Assembly (NCBI GenBank): GCA_028278405.1
Contig: JANQEK010000036.1
Coordinates: 1-64,000, forward strand
Length of the DNA: 64,000 nucleotides
Reading direction: 5' to 3'
Source: Nitrospinaceae bacterium
GTDB lineage: Bacteria; Nitrospinota; Nitrospinia; Nitrospinales; Nitrospinaceae
Below the pieces are notes generated by a model that made no database searches, was not told the origin of the DNA, and was given only the letters and a program-made list of their open reading frames with translations. Shown here piece after piece: positions 1-7,934 of this stretch. The position numbers and the translations under genes were made by a program. Numbering within the stretch: position 1 is the first letter of the stretch; each line of letters starts with the position of its first letter.

Positions 1-32
1 GTAGGTTGAAGGTTCGATTCCTTCACGGCCCA
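1..32 (+). tRNA. 3' end of a tRNA, probably tRNA-Lys (partial)
   Basis: Only the 3' part of the molecule is inside the window. A T-arm is visible with stem GAAGG (8-12), loop TTCGATT (13-19) and stem CCTTC (20-24). It is followed by a 7-base acceptor strand ACGGCCC (25-31) and discriminator A at 32. No CCA is encoded. The implied 5' acceptor strand GGGCCGT is common in bacterial tRNA-Lys, but the anticodon is outside the window, so the amino acid is an inference. Confidence 0.75.
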
Positions 33-122
33 TCAAATCAAACAAGGGGTTGCTGAAAACAGTAGGCAGACTGGTTTTTCAGAGTGATATCAAACTACAT
101 AGTAGAGAAAGGTGAAGGAAGG

Positions 123-833
123 TTATATGAGCCTTGCCCGCAGGAAATATCGTACATAAACCGCTCCAAGGATGACTGCTTGTGCAGCGAAAATGCTCAG
201 GCATACCATGGGCCACAACAAGAACATCAACATATTGAACAGGGAAAACTGGTGATCCATAATATTCGTTAGAAACAATTTAATCCTTGTAGTTTTTGAT
301 TTTGTTGAGTGATATGTTTCAGGAAAGGACATTGAGAACAACTGCCAGACAAAGAATCTCGATGTTCTGGATCCTATAAATACAAAACCCACAAGTAAAA
401 ATAAGTCAGCCTCATTGATAAAATCAAAATGCCTTAAATGCCTGTATGCGTAAATAAAAATGGAACCCAAGCTGAGAAACGTACTTAAAATATCTATTCC
501 TAAGTCAAGAAAGGCGCCAAACTCCGATGTTGTTTTACTGGCGCGAGCCAGTTGGCCATCAGCACAGTCGAAAAGGTATGAAGCTTGAGACAATAGATAG
601 ATGACCACTACCGACAGAAATATCCGGTCTGGCGGTAGAACAAGAGACGCGAAAAAAGCGAGAATAGCAAATATCCCTGAAACGAGCGAGAGCTGGCTAG
701 GTGTTACACCAAGCTTATAACTTACGAATGCGAAAATAATAGATATATTATTTATAGTTTTGCGATCCAGACATATATTAGATCGAAAATTGCGCTGCTC
801 CCAGAACGTAGAAAATGTCAATGACTTGTTCAT
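123..833 (-). CDS. CDP-alcohol phosphatidyltransferase family membrane protein
   Basis: This 236-residue integral membrane protein carries the complete CDP-alcohol phosphotransferase signature: D89, D92-G93, A96-R97, G106, D110 and D114 with canonical spacing. Several hydrophobic segments follow the motif. The family moves a phospho- or phosphono-alcohol from a CDP carrier to a lipid or polyol acceptor. It lies downstream of the PEP mutase/nucleotidyltransferase fusion on the same strand, after a 181-base gap. That suggests it uses the CDP-phosphonate made there, but a housekeeping phospholipid role is not excluded. Sampled 60-base lines have about 35-43% GC, against about 57% in a sampled line of the pepM gene, and it sits beside a tRNA 3' end, so recent acquisition is possible. 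Confidence 0.88.
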   Translation of the reverse strand: MNKSLTFSTFWEQRNFRSNICLDRKTINNISIIFAFVSYKLGVTPSQLSLVSGIFAILAFFASLVLPPDRIFLSVVVIYLLSQASYLFDCADGQLARASKTTSEFGAFLDLGIDILSTFLSLGSIFIYAYRHLRHFDFINEADLFLLVGFVFIGSRTSRFFVWQLFSMSFPETYHSTKSKTTRIKLFLTNIMDHQFSLFNMLMFLLWPMVCLSIFAAQAVILGAVYVRYFLRARLI

Positions 834-1014
834 TATAGCTCTTCCTGTGGCGCGCGATGCGCCGGTACCGGCAATAGTTTTTCAACTCTCTCAGGATAAT
901 GCCCGTAAGCGGCTGGAACAACAGGTTTTCAGGAGGGTTTAATCATGGCTTTTCTCTGGTAGGCGAATGTCCGCTTTGGGTCAAGACCCGTTATTTAGAA
1001 CTCCAGCTGAGATA

Positions 1015-2772
1015 CTAAGAAACTTTCGTCGTGTGTTCCTGAGCGGTGAAAAGTTCGTTGGCCAGTTCAATGTCTTTGGGGAAATGGATCTCTAGCCAGC
1101 CTTTGTGGATTTCCAGGTAGTGGACGTTGAAGCCGCGGTCGATCATTTCCTGAATCAGGTCGGTCAGTCGGAACTGGGAGACGTCCTCCGCTTCCTGGAC
1201 TTTGCCTTTGAGATTTTTCAACACATCCTGATAGGTTTGTAGGAATTGCTCCGCTCCGGTCTTCGAGAATTTAGCGAGGCCGATGAACTCGTGAGTGGCG
1301 GACGCAGGATCAATCTTTTTCCCGATTTTGGCGACGGTGTTCTGGTGATCGAAATTGATACTCCGGCGGTTACGGTTCTGCCGGTTGCGGCTGATCACGT
1401 AATCGGTGGCTTTGCCCTCCACGGCCTCCAAATATTGAATGGAGTTGTCCAATACCAGGACAATGTCTTCCTTGGAAGCCAGTAATTGGGCGATCACATG
1501 ATTTTCGAGGAGGATGTCGGAGTACAACATCAGAAATCCGTTGTGCATTTTTTCCTGAGCTGTAAGCAGACTGTGCAACTCGGTGCCTTTTTTGTAATTT
1601 TTATTGTGCAGAAAAGAGATCCCTTCTCCCTTCATTTTGTCGCCTGCATAACCGGTCACGACGGTCACATCAGTCAGATGGTTCTGATTGAGGGCCTGGG
1701 CCTGTCGGGCCAGCAGGGTTCTGCCGGCGATATCGGCCATGGCCTTGGGAGTGTTTTTGAGGACGGATTCGATGTCGGGCGCTTCTCCGGCGGCAGGAAT
1801 GATAACCGGGATATTGGTGTTGGTTTCATCCTGCTGATCCTTTTCCTTAACATCCAGAAACCCAACGGCATCAAATATTTCGCGTACCGGGGCGCACAGG
1901 GGATCGGCTTCGAGAGAGCGTTGATTGGATAAAATGGATTTAGCGGTATCGCGCATCGCCTTGTATGCGGCCCGCAATGAATGATTGGCGTAAATAATAA
2001 TTTGGAAACCTGTGGCCTGCAATTCTTCTTCCTGGATATTGTTATAGGTCGTGGGCACACATACCAGCGGTTTGCTCATCTCCAGTTCTTTCAGGAGGTC
2101 CTGATATTTGCCGGCAAACTCCATGATTTCGTCCGGTTGTTTGGACTTGGAGTGGATCATGATACCGTCGACCCCCGCTTGCAGGTAGATTCGCGCTCGA
2201 GTGAGTGCGTCTTCCATTCCCGTTCCTGCGATGAGGCTTTCGATACGGGCGATAATCATAAAGTCATCAGTCGCCTGTACTTTTTTTCCACGCTTGATCT
2301 TCTGCGCGAACACATCCGGTTCCTGCAGCACCTGGCTGGTGCCGGCTTCCAGGCTGTTGCGTTTGGGAAATACCTTGTCTTCGATGATAACCGCCGAGAC
2401 ACCCGCCCGCTCCATTTTCGACACCATGTATTCGAAAGTGTTGGGGTCGCCGCCAGTATCACCGTCGACGATCATGGGTTTTTGAGTGACTGTCAGAATT
2501 TCCTGGATGGTGTGCAGACGCGAATCGAAGCTGATCACTTCAATATCCGGGTGCCCTTTGGAAGCCGAGTCGGTCAGACTGCTTTCCCAGAGAGCGTCGA
2601 ATTCACGGGTGACGGACTGGTCGCCGGATTTTCCTTCAACACAGGTGGTGTCGGCGACGATGCCGCTGAGTCCGTTGTGGGCTTCCATGACGCGGACGAG
2701 TTTGTCCTGGGCGAGCAGTGTTTTAAGTTTGCCGCGTCGTTCTTCCGGTAAATTTTGGTTGAGCAGGGTCAT
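1015..2772 (-). CDS. pepM: Phosphoenolpyruvate mutase fused to a nucleotidyltransferase (PepM-PntC-like)
   Basis: This is a 585-residue two-domain cytoplasmic enzyme. Residues about 15-300 form a PEP mutase/isocitrate lyase-type barrel with the diagnostic EDKVFPKRNS motif at 131-140, which separates true PEP mutases from lyases. Residues about 322-575 form a sugar-nucleotidyltransferase fold starting IPVIIPAAGE. PEP mutase makes phosphonopyruvate, the first step of nearly all phosphonate pathways. Fused cytidylyltransferases (PntC type) activate 2-aminoethylphosphonate as its CMP derivative. The start ATG overlaps the stop of the upstream 100-residue gene (ATGA), indicating translational coupling. 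Phosphonopyruvate decarboxylase and AEP transaminase are not in the window, so the final product is unknown. The PEP mutase call is firm; the nucleotide and phosphonate specificity of the second domain are inferred. Confidence 0.92.
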   Translation of the reverse strand: MTLLNQNLPEERRGKLKTLLAQDKLVRVMEAHNGLSGIVADTTCVEGKSGDQSVTREFDALWESSLTDSASKGHPDIEVISFDSRLHTIQEILTVTQKPMIVDGDTGGDPNTFEYMVSKMERAGVSAVIIEDKVFPKRNSLEAGTSQVLQEPDVFAQKIKRGKKVQATDDFMIIARIESLIAGTGMEDALTRARIYLQAGVDGIMIHSKSKQPDEIMEFAGKYQDLLKELEMSKPLVCVPTTYNNIQEEELQATGFQIIIYANHSLRAAYKAMRDTAKSILSNQRSLEADPLCAPVREIFDAVGFLDVKEKDQQDETNTNIPVIIPAAGEAPDIESVLKNTPKAMADIAGRTLLARQAQALNQNHLTDVTVVTGYAGDKMKGEGISFLHNKNYKKGTELHSLLTAQEKMHNGFLMLYSDILLENHVIAQLLASKEDIVLVLDNSIQYLEAVEGKATDYVISRNRQNRNRRSINFDHQNTVAKIGKKIDPASATHEFIGLAKFSKTGAEQFLQTYQDVLKNLKGKVQEAEDVSQFRLTDLIQEMIDRGFNVHYLEIHKGWLEIHFPKDIELANELFTAQEHTTKVS

Positions 2773-3071
2773 GATGGAATACCGGTGAACTGAGTGTTTT
2801 CAAGCCGCTCCCGAATCCATGAAGCGATGTAAACGTCATCCCAATCGAATTGCTGAAAGATGTCGAGGATCACTTCGACCTGGCGTTGCGCCGATAATCT
2901 TGTGTCCACTACAATCAAGTCTTTACCGTGAATTTTGCAGGTACCGCTTCGAGTGGGAAATTCCGGATCAGATAAGTCAGCGAACAAAATTTCAATCGAG
3001 AGTTTCCGTGCGGCGACCTTTAGATCTTCCAAACGGGACAGCGCTAAGAGTTCAGTGCTTGAGTCGGGCAT
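2769..3071 (-). CDS. Conserved-looking small soluble protein of unknown function
   Basis: This 100-residue protein has no signal peptide or membrane segment and no family I recognise. It is fairly acidic, with a predicted alpha/beta character and a C-terminal stretch rich in aromatic residues (DWDDVYIASWIRERL). It is genuine by context: it starts 28 bases after the rseP stop and its own stop overlaps the start of the PEP mutase fusion by four bases. The tight coupling suggests co-expression with pepM, but no function can be assigned from sequence alone. Confidence 0.7.
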   Translation of the reverse strand: MPDSSTELLALSRLEDLKVAARKLSIEILFADLSDPEFPTRSGTCKIHGKDLIVVDTRLSAQRQVEVILDIFQQFDWDDVYIASWIRERLENTQFTGIPS

Positions 3072-3099
3072 AGAAGAAATCCCTCTTTTTGGAGAATAC

Positions 3100-4470
3100 T
3101 TAATTGAAGACCCTCATTATGTCATTGTAAAAGGCAAAGATCATCAACGAGAGTAACATGAATAAACCGACCTGTGCCGCTCGCTCCCGATTGGATTCGC
3201 TGATGGGTTTGCCTTTGACAATCTCAATCAGGAAAAAAAGGATGTGACCCCCATCCAGAATTGGGATGGGAAGAAGATTCAAAAGTCCCAGGTTGATGCT
3301 CAGAAACGCTGTGAGTAACACAAAATAAATAAGGCCCTGTTCCGCCTGCTTGCCGTAAACCTGGTAAATCAGAATAGGTCCGCCAATATTTTTAGGAGAG
3401 ATAGACCCGGTTATGAGTTTTTTGATGCTGACGCTGATCAGGTAAATTCTCTCCCAGGTTTCTTTCATCCCGCGCAGAATAGCCCCCGGCAATGAATATT
3501 TCTCGGTAACCATAACCCCGGATATCCCAAATCCCATGTAGCCGCCACTCACTTCCTTTCCCTTCAGATCAATTGCTGTCTTTAGCTCGGGAGTCACTTT
3601 AAATATTTGTTCCTGCCCGTTTCTCATGACATGGAACGTCAACTCCTGTCCGGGTTTGTCTAAAGCTGCAGTTTTTAAGTCTGAAAAGCCCATCACCAAT
3701 GTGTCGTCGATAAATAAAATGTCATCTCCGACCCGCAGCCCGGCTTTATCAGCGGGAGAGCCTTTTTCTATAACGGCGATTCTGCGAGCCAGTCTTTCGA
3801 TGCCGATCAGTCCGATGGATTTTTTGTCGCCGAACAGATCGGGAGTTTCCTTGGCTTCGGGAGTAATAGGAAGCGTAAGAATCGTTTTTGAGTCGCGTTC
3901 AATCACAAACTCCATCTGTTTGCCGGGAGCGTTGTGAATGATGTCTTGCAACTCATGCCAGTAACGAATTTTTTCACCATCAATTTCAAGGATCCGGTCA
4001 CCGGTTTGGAGGCCCGCTTTTTGAGCCGGTGAGGGAGTGTGGACTTTGCCCACGTCGGTTCCGCTGGCAGGAATGCCTACCATATAGATGCCAATATAGA
4101 TGGCGATGGCAAACAGGAAGTTGAACAACGGGCCGCCGAACGCAATGGCCAACCGTTGATACACCGAAGCCGCGGAAAAAGAGCCCTGGGTGTCTGTCAA
4201 CTCTTCCGTGGGATCTTCCCCTTTCATTTTTACGTAACCGCCTAACGGAATTGCGGCGATCAGATATTCGGTACCCTTGGATTTGAACCCAATAACCTTG
4301 GGACCGAATCCAATGGAGAACTTTTCAACGATGACTCCGCATTTGCGGGCGATCAGGAAATGACCCAGCTCGTGGACGAAAATAAGAGCGGCCAAACCTA
4401 TCAGGAATGCCGTGGTTTTGAATCCGTAAGACAGGAAAGTGTCAAGAGATGATGCGGTAAACTCAAACAT
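3100..4470 (-). CDS. rseP: Site-2 zinc metalloprotease RseP
   Basis: This 456-residue inner-membrane protease is of the RseP/MraY-neighbour S2P family. The HELGH zinc motif is at residues 33-37 in the first membrane helix. Two PDZ domains occupy roughly 110-290. The second half of the active site, NLLPIPILDGGH, is near residue 400 and is followed by a last helix. Length matches the E. coli enzyme (450). It performs intramembrane cleavage of anti-sigma factors and remnant signal peptides. It is preceded by lolA with an 11-base gap and followed by the small unknown gene, inside a run of envelope genes. No anti-sigma factor gene is nearby, so its regulatory target is not visible here. Confidence 0.95.
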   Translation of the reverse strand: MFEFTASSLDTFLSYGFKTTAFLIGLAALIFVHELGHFLIARKCGVIVEKFSIGFGPKVIGFKSKGTEYLIAAIPLGGYVKMKGEDPTEELTDTQGSFSAASVYQRLAIAFGGPLFNFLFAIAIYIGIYMVGIPASGTDVGKVHTPSPAQKAGLQTGDRILEIDGEKIRYWHELQDIIHNAPGKQMEFVIERDSKTILTLPITPEAKETPDLFGDKKSIGLIGIERLARRIAVIEKGSPADKAGLRVGDDILFIDDTLVMGFSDLKTAALDKPGQELTFHVMRNGQEQIFKVTPELKTAIDLKGKEVSGGYMGFGISGVMVTEKYSLPGAILRGMKETWERIYLISVSIKKLITGSISPKNIGGPILIYQVYGKQAEQGLIYFVLLTAFLSINLGLLNLLPIPILDGGHILFFLIEIVKGKPISESNRERAAQVGLFMLLSLMIFAFYNDIMRVFN

Positions 4471-4481
4471 GATAAATCAAA

Positions 4482-5141
4482 CTACTCCATGGATGAAAGA
4501 TCAATCAGTTCCACCCCTTTAGGAACCTCGAGCATAAAAAGTTTCTTTTCAAGGCTGGGGTTGATTTGGATATTGCTGAAAATCATTTCTGTTTTGTTTC
4601 CTAAATTATCATACACCCGGGACCCGACGATCTGGAAATTTTTCTTGTCGGCGAGGAGTACCATTTTTGAAAGATTCTGCACCTTATCTCTGGGGATGAA
4701 TTCGACGATGTAAACCCCGGTTTCTTCAGTTACTTTCCCGATTGTGAACGATTCGGTCAGCTTGCCTCGTCCCGCCAGAAACAGAGCCGGAGTGTTTGAA
4801 GAGTAGATGCTTTGGGATTTCATTTTAGTGACCTGCTTTTCGTCTGGCAAATACAGCCAAAGGTTCTGGTCGTTGCTTACCAGAATCTGGCGGTCCGGGG
4901 CTTTGTAATCCCATTTCATTTTACCGGGTTTTTTGATGGAAACGGAACCTTCAGCTTTCTGCGACTGGCCTAAAATTTTCAGAAACGACTTTTGGATGAA
5001 TCGGGCCTGAAACGTATCGGTGGCGTCGTATTGCTTTTGGATGGAGTTTACAATCGCGACAGAATCCAGGGCGAACGTCGATCCGGGTAAGGACCACATC
5101 AGGAGCAGAATGAAAAAAGTATTGCGGATTTTAGGATTCAT
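4482..5141 (-). CDS. lolA: Outer-membrane lipoprotein carrier protein LolA
   Basis: This 219-residue periplasmic protein has an N-terminal signal peptide (hydrophobic residues 8-24, likely cut after TFA). It shows the LolA pattern: an early FQARFIQ strand, then PGKMKWDY, a WLYLPDEKQ strand and a paired C-terminal sheet. LolA ferries lipoproteins from the LolCDE transporter to the outer-membrane receptor LolB. The start ATG shares one base with the purN stop (TAATG), implying coupling. LolB was not seen in the window, which is normal outside the gamma- and betaproteobacteria. Confidence 0.9.
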   Translation of the reverse strand: MNPKIRNTFFILLLMWSLPGSTFALDSVAIVNSIQKQYDATDTFQARFIQKSFLKILGQSQKAEGSVSIKKPGKMKWDYKAPDRQILVSNDQNLWLYLPDEKQVTKMKSQSIYSSNTPALFLAGRGKLTESFTIGKVTEETGVYIVEFIPRDKVQNLSKMVLLADKKNFQIVGSRVYDNLGNKTEMIFSNIQINPSLEKKLFMLEVPKGVELIDLSSME

Positions 5142-5767
5142 TAAGATACGCTTTCCTTATAGGAGACTTTCCGGTTTTCAATGTGCAGGCGGTTTTCAAC
5201 AATCATTTGTATCGCTCGCGGATAAATGAGGTGCTCCTGAATCAAAATACGTTGGGCCAGGGATTCCGCATCGTCCGACTCGTGTACCGGCACGACTGCC
5301 TGCAGGATGATGGGACCGCCATCGACTTCCTCGTTGACAAAATGAACCGTACATCCTGAAAACTTGACTCCGTAATCGATGGCTTTTTGCTGAACATCCA
5401 GTCCCGGAAAGGCGGGCAGGAGCGAAGGATGGATATTGATGATTTTCCCTTTAAACTTTTGAATGAATTCCGGGCCGAGAATGCGCATATACCCCGCCAG
5501 GCAAACCAGATCGATTTGACGATCTTCGAGTTCTTTGGCCAGTGCCAGATCAAATTCTTTTTTGTCAGCGTATGATTTCGGGTTCAGTGTAACCGCCTCG
5601 ATATTTTTTTTTCGAGCCCGTTCCAAGGCTGGAGCTTCCTTTTTATTGCTGAGCACCACGGCGATGCGGGCGTTCAGTTCCCCGTTTTCTATGGCGTCCA
5701 TGATTGCCTGCAAATTGGTACCGCGTCCGGATACCAGTATTCCAATTTTAAAGTCGCCGGAGGTCAT
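5141..5767 (-). CDS. purN: Phosphoribosylglycinamide formyltransferase PurN
   Basis: The enzyme transfers a formyl group from 10-formyltetrahydrofolate to GAR in purine synthesis. The N-terminal phosphate-binding loop ILVSGRGTNLQAI is present. The catalytic region NIHPSLLPAFPG carries the family Asn and His, and the GCTVHFVNEEVDGGPII segment contributes the third catalytic residue region (Asp). An in-frame TTG at 5785 would add six residues. I prefer the ATG at 5767, giving 208 residues, because it places the first beta-strand as in other PurN proteins. The gene overlaps lolA by one base, an unusual purine-envelope neighbour pair, and lies 79 bases downstream of the LpxC fusion. Confidence 0.94.
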   Translation of the reverse strand: MTSGDFKIGILVSGRGTNLQAIMDAIENGELNARIAVVLSNKKEAPALERARKKNIEAVTLNPKSYADKKEFDLALAKELEDRQIDLVCLAGYMRILGPEFIQKFKGKIINIHPSLLPAFPGLDVQQKAIDYGVKFSGCTVHFVNEEVDGGPIILQAVVPVHESDDAESLAQRILIQEHLIYPRAIQMIVENRLHIENRKVSYKESVS

Positions 5768-5846
5768 GATTATTTTGGGTCTCAATCGCAGGTGCTGGTC
5801 GCATCAAGGAAACAGGGTGAAGAATAAAACTACAGGTGCAAGCTGA

Positions 5847-7889
5847 TCAGTGAACGGAAACCGCCTGGGCCAGGTCTTCCTTGATCGCTTTCAAGAGTCC
5901 GATGTTTTGAGTGTGCCCCGATTTATGGGCTTTGATATAGCCTCGGATCGGTTTCCCAAGCAGATAAAAGTCCCCTAGAATATCCAGGATTTTGTGGCGC
6001 GCGAATTCGTTCTCATACCGCAATGTGGTGTTGAGGACTTTTTCGTCTCCCAGCAGGATAAAATTATCAAGCTTTCCTCCTACTCCGAAACCCATTTTGT
6101 TCAGCATAGCCACGTCCTTTACAAACCCGAAGGTGCGTGCCGGCGCGATTTCTTCCTTGAAACTCTCCGCTCCCTGGAACTCAAAGGTGTGCTCCATGGT
6201 ACCGATGGGCGCCGGGTATTCCATGTGATAACTCACTTTAAAGCCGTCGTAAGGTTCAATCGAAATGTGTGCTCCGCCTTCTTCCTTCGCTCCGAAGGTG
6301 TACGTTTTATCAATAATCAACTCCTCGTAGATTTCATCTTGCTCCTCGAAATCTCCATCTTCGATCAATTGACAGAAATCCTTGGCGGAACCGTCCATGA
6401 CAGGGGCCTCATCGCCGATTTTGATCAAAAGGTTGTGAACCCGGTACATGTGAAGGGTGGCCATAATATGTTCGATCGTAGAAACGGACGCATAACCCTT
6501 GCGCAGGCTGGTGGCGTATTCTGTAGATTGTACATTTTCCACTTTGGCGGGAATGGTGCTTCCGCTGGAGATGTCACCGAAAATAATTCCACTTCCCGGA
6601 GGCAGGGGCTGCATGATGAGACCGGTTTTGATTCCGGAATGCAGTCCACGTCCGCACAACACCACACTGCGTTTCAAAGTACGTTGAAGCCGTTGATTTT
6701 TTTTCTTTTTCTTGGAAGTTTTCGGCTTCGTGCGGAGTGGTGGCTGGGTTTTTCGGATCAGGGCCGATACATCCTTGACGGTGATTTCTTCATCCGGATG
6801 GATAGTCCGGGCGATCTGATCCAGGACCGAACGCAGTTCCTTGAAATTTTCCGGCCAGTCATATTCGCACAGCACTCGCATGGTTTCTTCGTTGAAGTTT
6901 TTGCAAACCACTTTTCCTTTGTTCTCCAAATCTTCAAAATATTCTTCCACCAGGGTTGGGATCAACGCTCTATTGTCTCTTAAGGGCGGCACGTTGATAA
7001 TGTTTTTCTTTAAGATTTCATACAGATCACCGTTAAACTCCCCTTGCCCAACCAGCGTTTCCAGGTCTTTGGTGGAGGAGGCAAAAACTCTGTCTGGAAT
7101 AAACCCCTCGATTTTTCGGGAGGAAGATGAAGATTTCAAAGCGGATGCCAGTTTTGCCTGAACATCTTTGCTCATGGAATCGATATTTTTTAAATAGACC
7201 GCCTTTTTCCCGGCGCCGCCACGGGCGGATTTAGTCTTTTGACCTTTTTCATTCTGAGGAGAAAAAAGCTCAATTTCGATTTTCGGCATAGAACGGAGAC
7301 TGCAGTTAATTTTATGGAGAGAGAAATTAGACTTCTTACTCTTATGGTGAATGGCTTGCGCGATAAACTCCTTACCTGTTCCCACTTCTCCCTGAATCAG
7401 AATGGGGGCATCGGTTTTTGAAGCCTGAGTGACAGCTTTCTTGACTTCGACCATCATTTCAAAACAGTGAGGAAGTTCGTGCTGAGCGGTTTCCTGGCCG
7501 CCAACTCCGTTCATCCGACCTTTTCTTTGCTTGAGGGCTCTCTCGACGGACAGGACCAATTGATTCAGTGAAAACGGTTTCTCAATAAAATCATAAGCTC
7601 CCAGCTTGGTCGCTTTCACAGCCGTGTCGATGGTTCCGTGTCCGGACATGACCAACACTTCAATTTCTGGATGATAGGTTTTGATGGCCTGCAACACTTC
7701 AATACCGTCCATTCCCGGTATCCAGATATCCAATAGGACCAAATCCGGGGGTTCAGACTGAACCATTTCGAGGGCGTCCAGTCCGTCTTCAGCGGTGGCG
7801 ATCTCATATCCTTCGTCGTTTAATATTTCCTGAAGAGAGGAAACTATATTTTTTTCGTCATCTACAATGAGGACTCTTTCTTTAGCCAA
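5847..7889 (-). CDS. lpxC: Response regulator / degenerate AAA+ / LpxC fusion protein
   Basis: This is a single 680-residue frame with three modules. Residues 1-125 are a receiver domain with acidic DD at 10-11, phospho-acceptor D54, S82 and K104. Residues 137-380 resemble the AAA+ core of NtrC-type sigma-54 activators. Walker A is GEVGTGKE (167-174), but the Walker B acidic pair is replaced (YLKNID), the GAFTGA loop is missing and no Fis-type DNA-binding domain follows. After a lysine-rich linker (385-400), residues 403-680 are a complete UDP-3-O-acyl-N-acetylglucosamine deacetylase. E473-H474, T586, H632-K633, D636 and H659 correspond to the LpxC zinc ligands and catalytic residues. Start is TTG with a GGAGG five bases upstream. 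LpxC commits lipid A synthesis; direct phospho-control of it is an inference. Confidence 0.93.
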   Translation of the reverse strand: MAKERVLIVDDEKNIVSSLQEILNDEGYEIATAEDGLDALEMVQSEPPDLVLLDIWIPGMDGIEVLQAIKTYHPEIEVLVMSGHGTIDTAVKATKLGAYDFIEKPFSLNQLVLSVERALKQRKGRMNGVGGQETAQHELPHCFEMMVEVKKAVTQASKTDAPILIQGEVGTGKEFIAQAIHHKSKKSNFSLHKINCSLRSMPKIEIELFSPQNEKGQKTKSARGGAGKKAVYLKNIDSMSKDVQAKLASALKSSSSSRKIEGFIPDRVFASSTKDLETLVGQGEFNGDLYEILKKNIINVPPLRDNRALIPTLVEEYFEDLENKGKVVCKNFNEETMRVLCEYDWPENFKELRSVLDQIARTIHPDEEITVKDVSALIRKTQPPLRTKPKTSKKKKKNQRLQRTLKRSVVLCGRGLHSGIKTGLIMQPLPPGSGIIFGDISSGSTIPAKVENVQSTEYATSLRKGYASVSTIEHIMATLHMYRVHNLLIKIGDEAPVMDGSAKDFCQLIEDGDFEEQDEIYEELIIDKTYTFGAKEEGGAHISIEPYDGFKVSYHMEYPAPIGTMEHTFEFQGAESFKEEIAPARTFGFVKDVAMLNKMGFGVGGKLDNFILLGDEKVLNTTLRYENEFARHKILDILGDFYLLGKPIRGYIKAHKSGHTQNIGLLKAIKEDLAQAVSVH

Positions 7890-7934
7890 GGAAACCTCCG
7901 TGATTGGTATCGAAAAACAAAACTTCCATATCTG

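Noticed and set aside
945-962. A five-codon open frame (ATG to TAG) after a good AGGAGG on the plus strand in the gap between pepM and the CDP-alcohol transferase.
   Set aside because: It encodes only MAFLW and is not in a plausible gene context; the ribosome-binding match is likely chance.
5994-6983. A long plus-strand open frame opposite the LpxC fusion (about 330 codons).
   Set aside because: No recognised domain; the minus-strand frame has full domain support.
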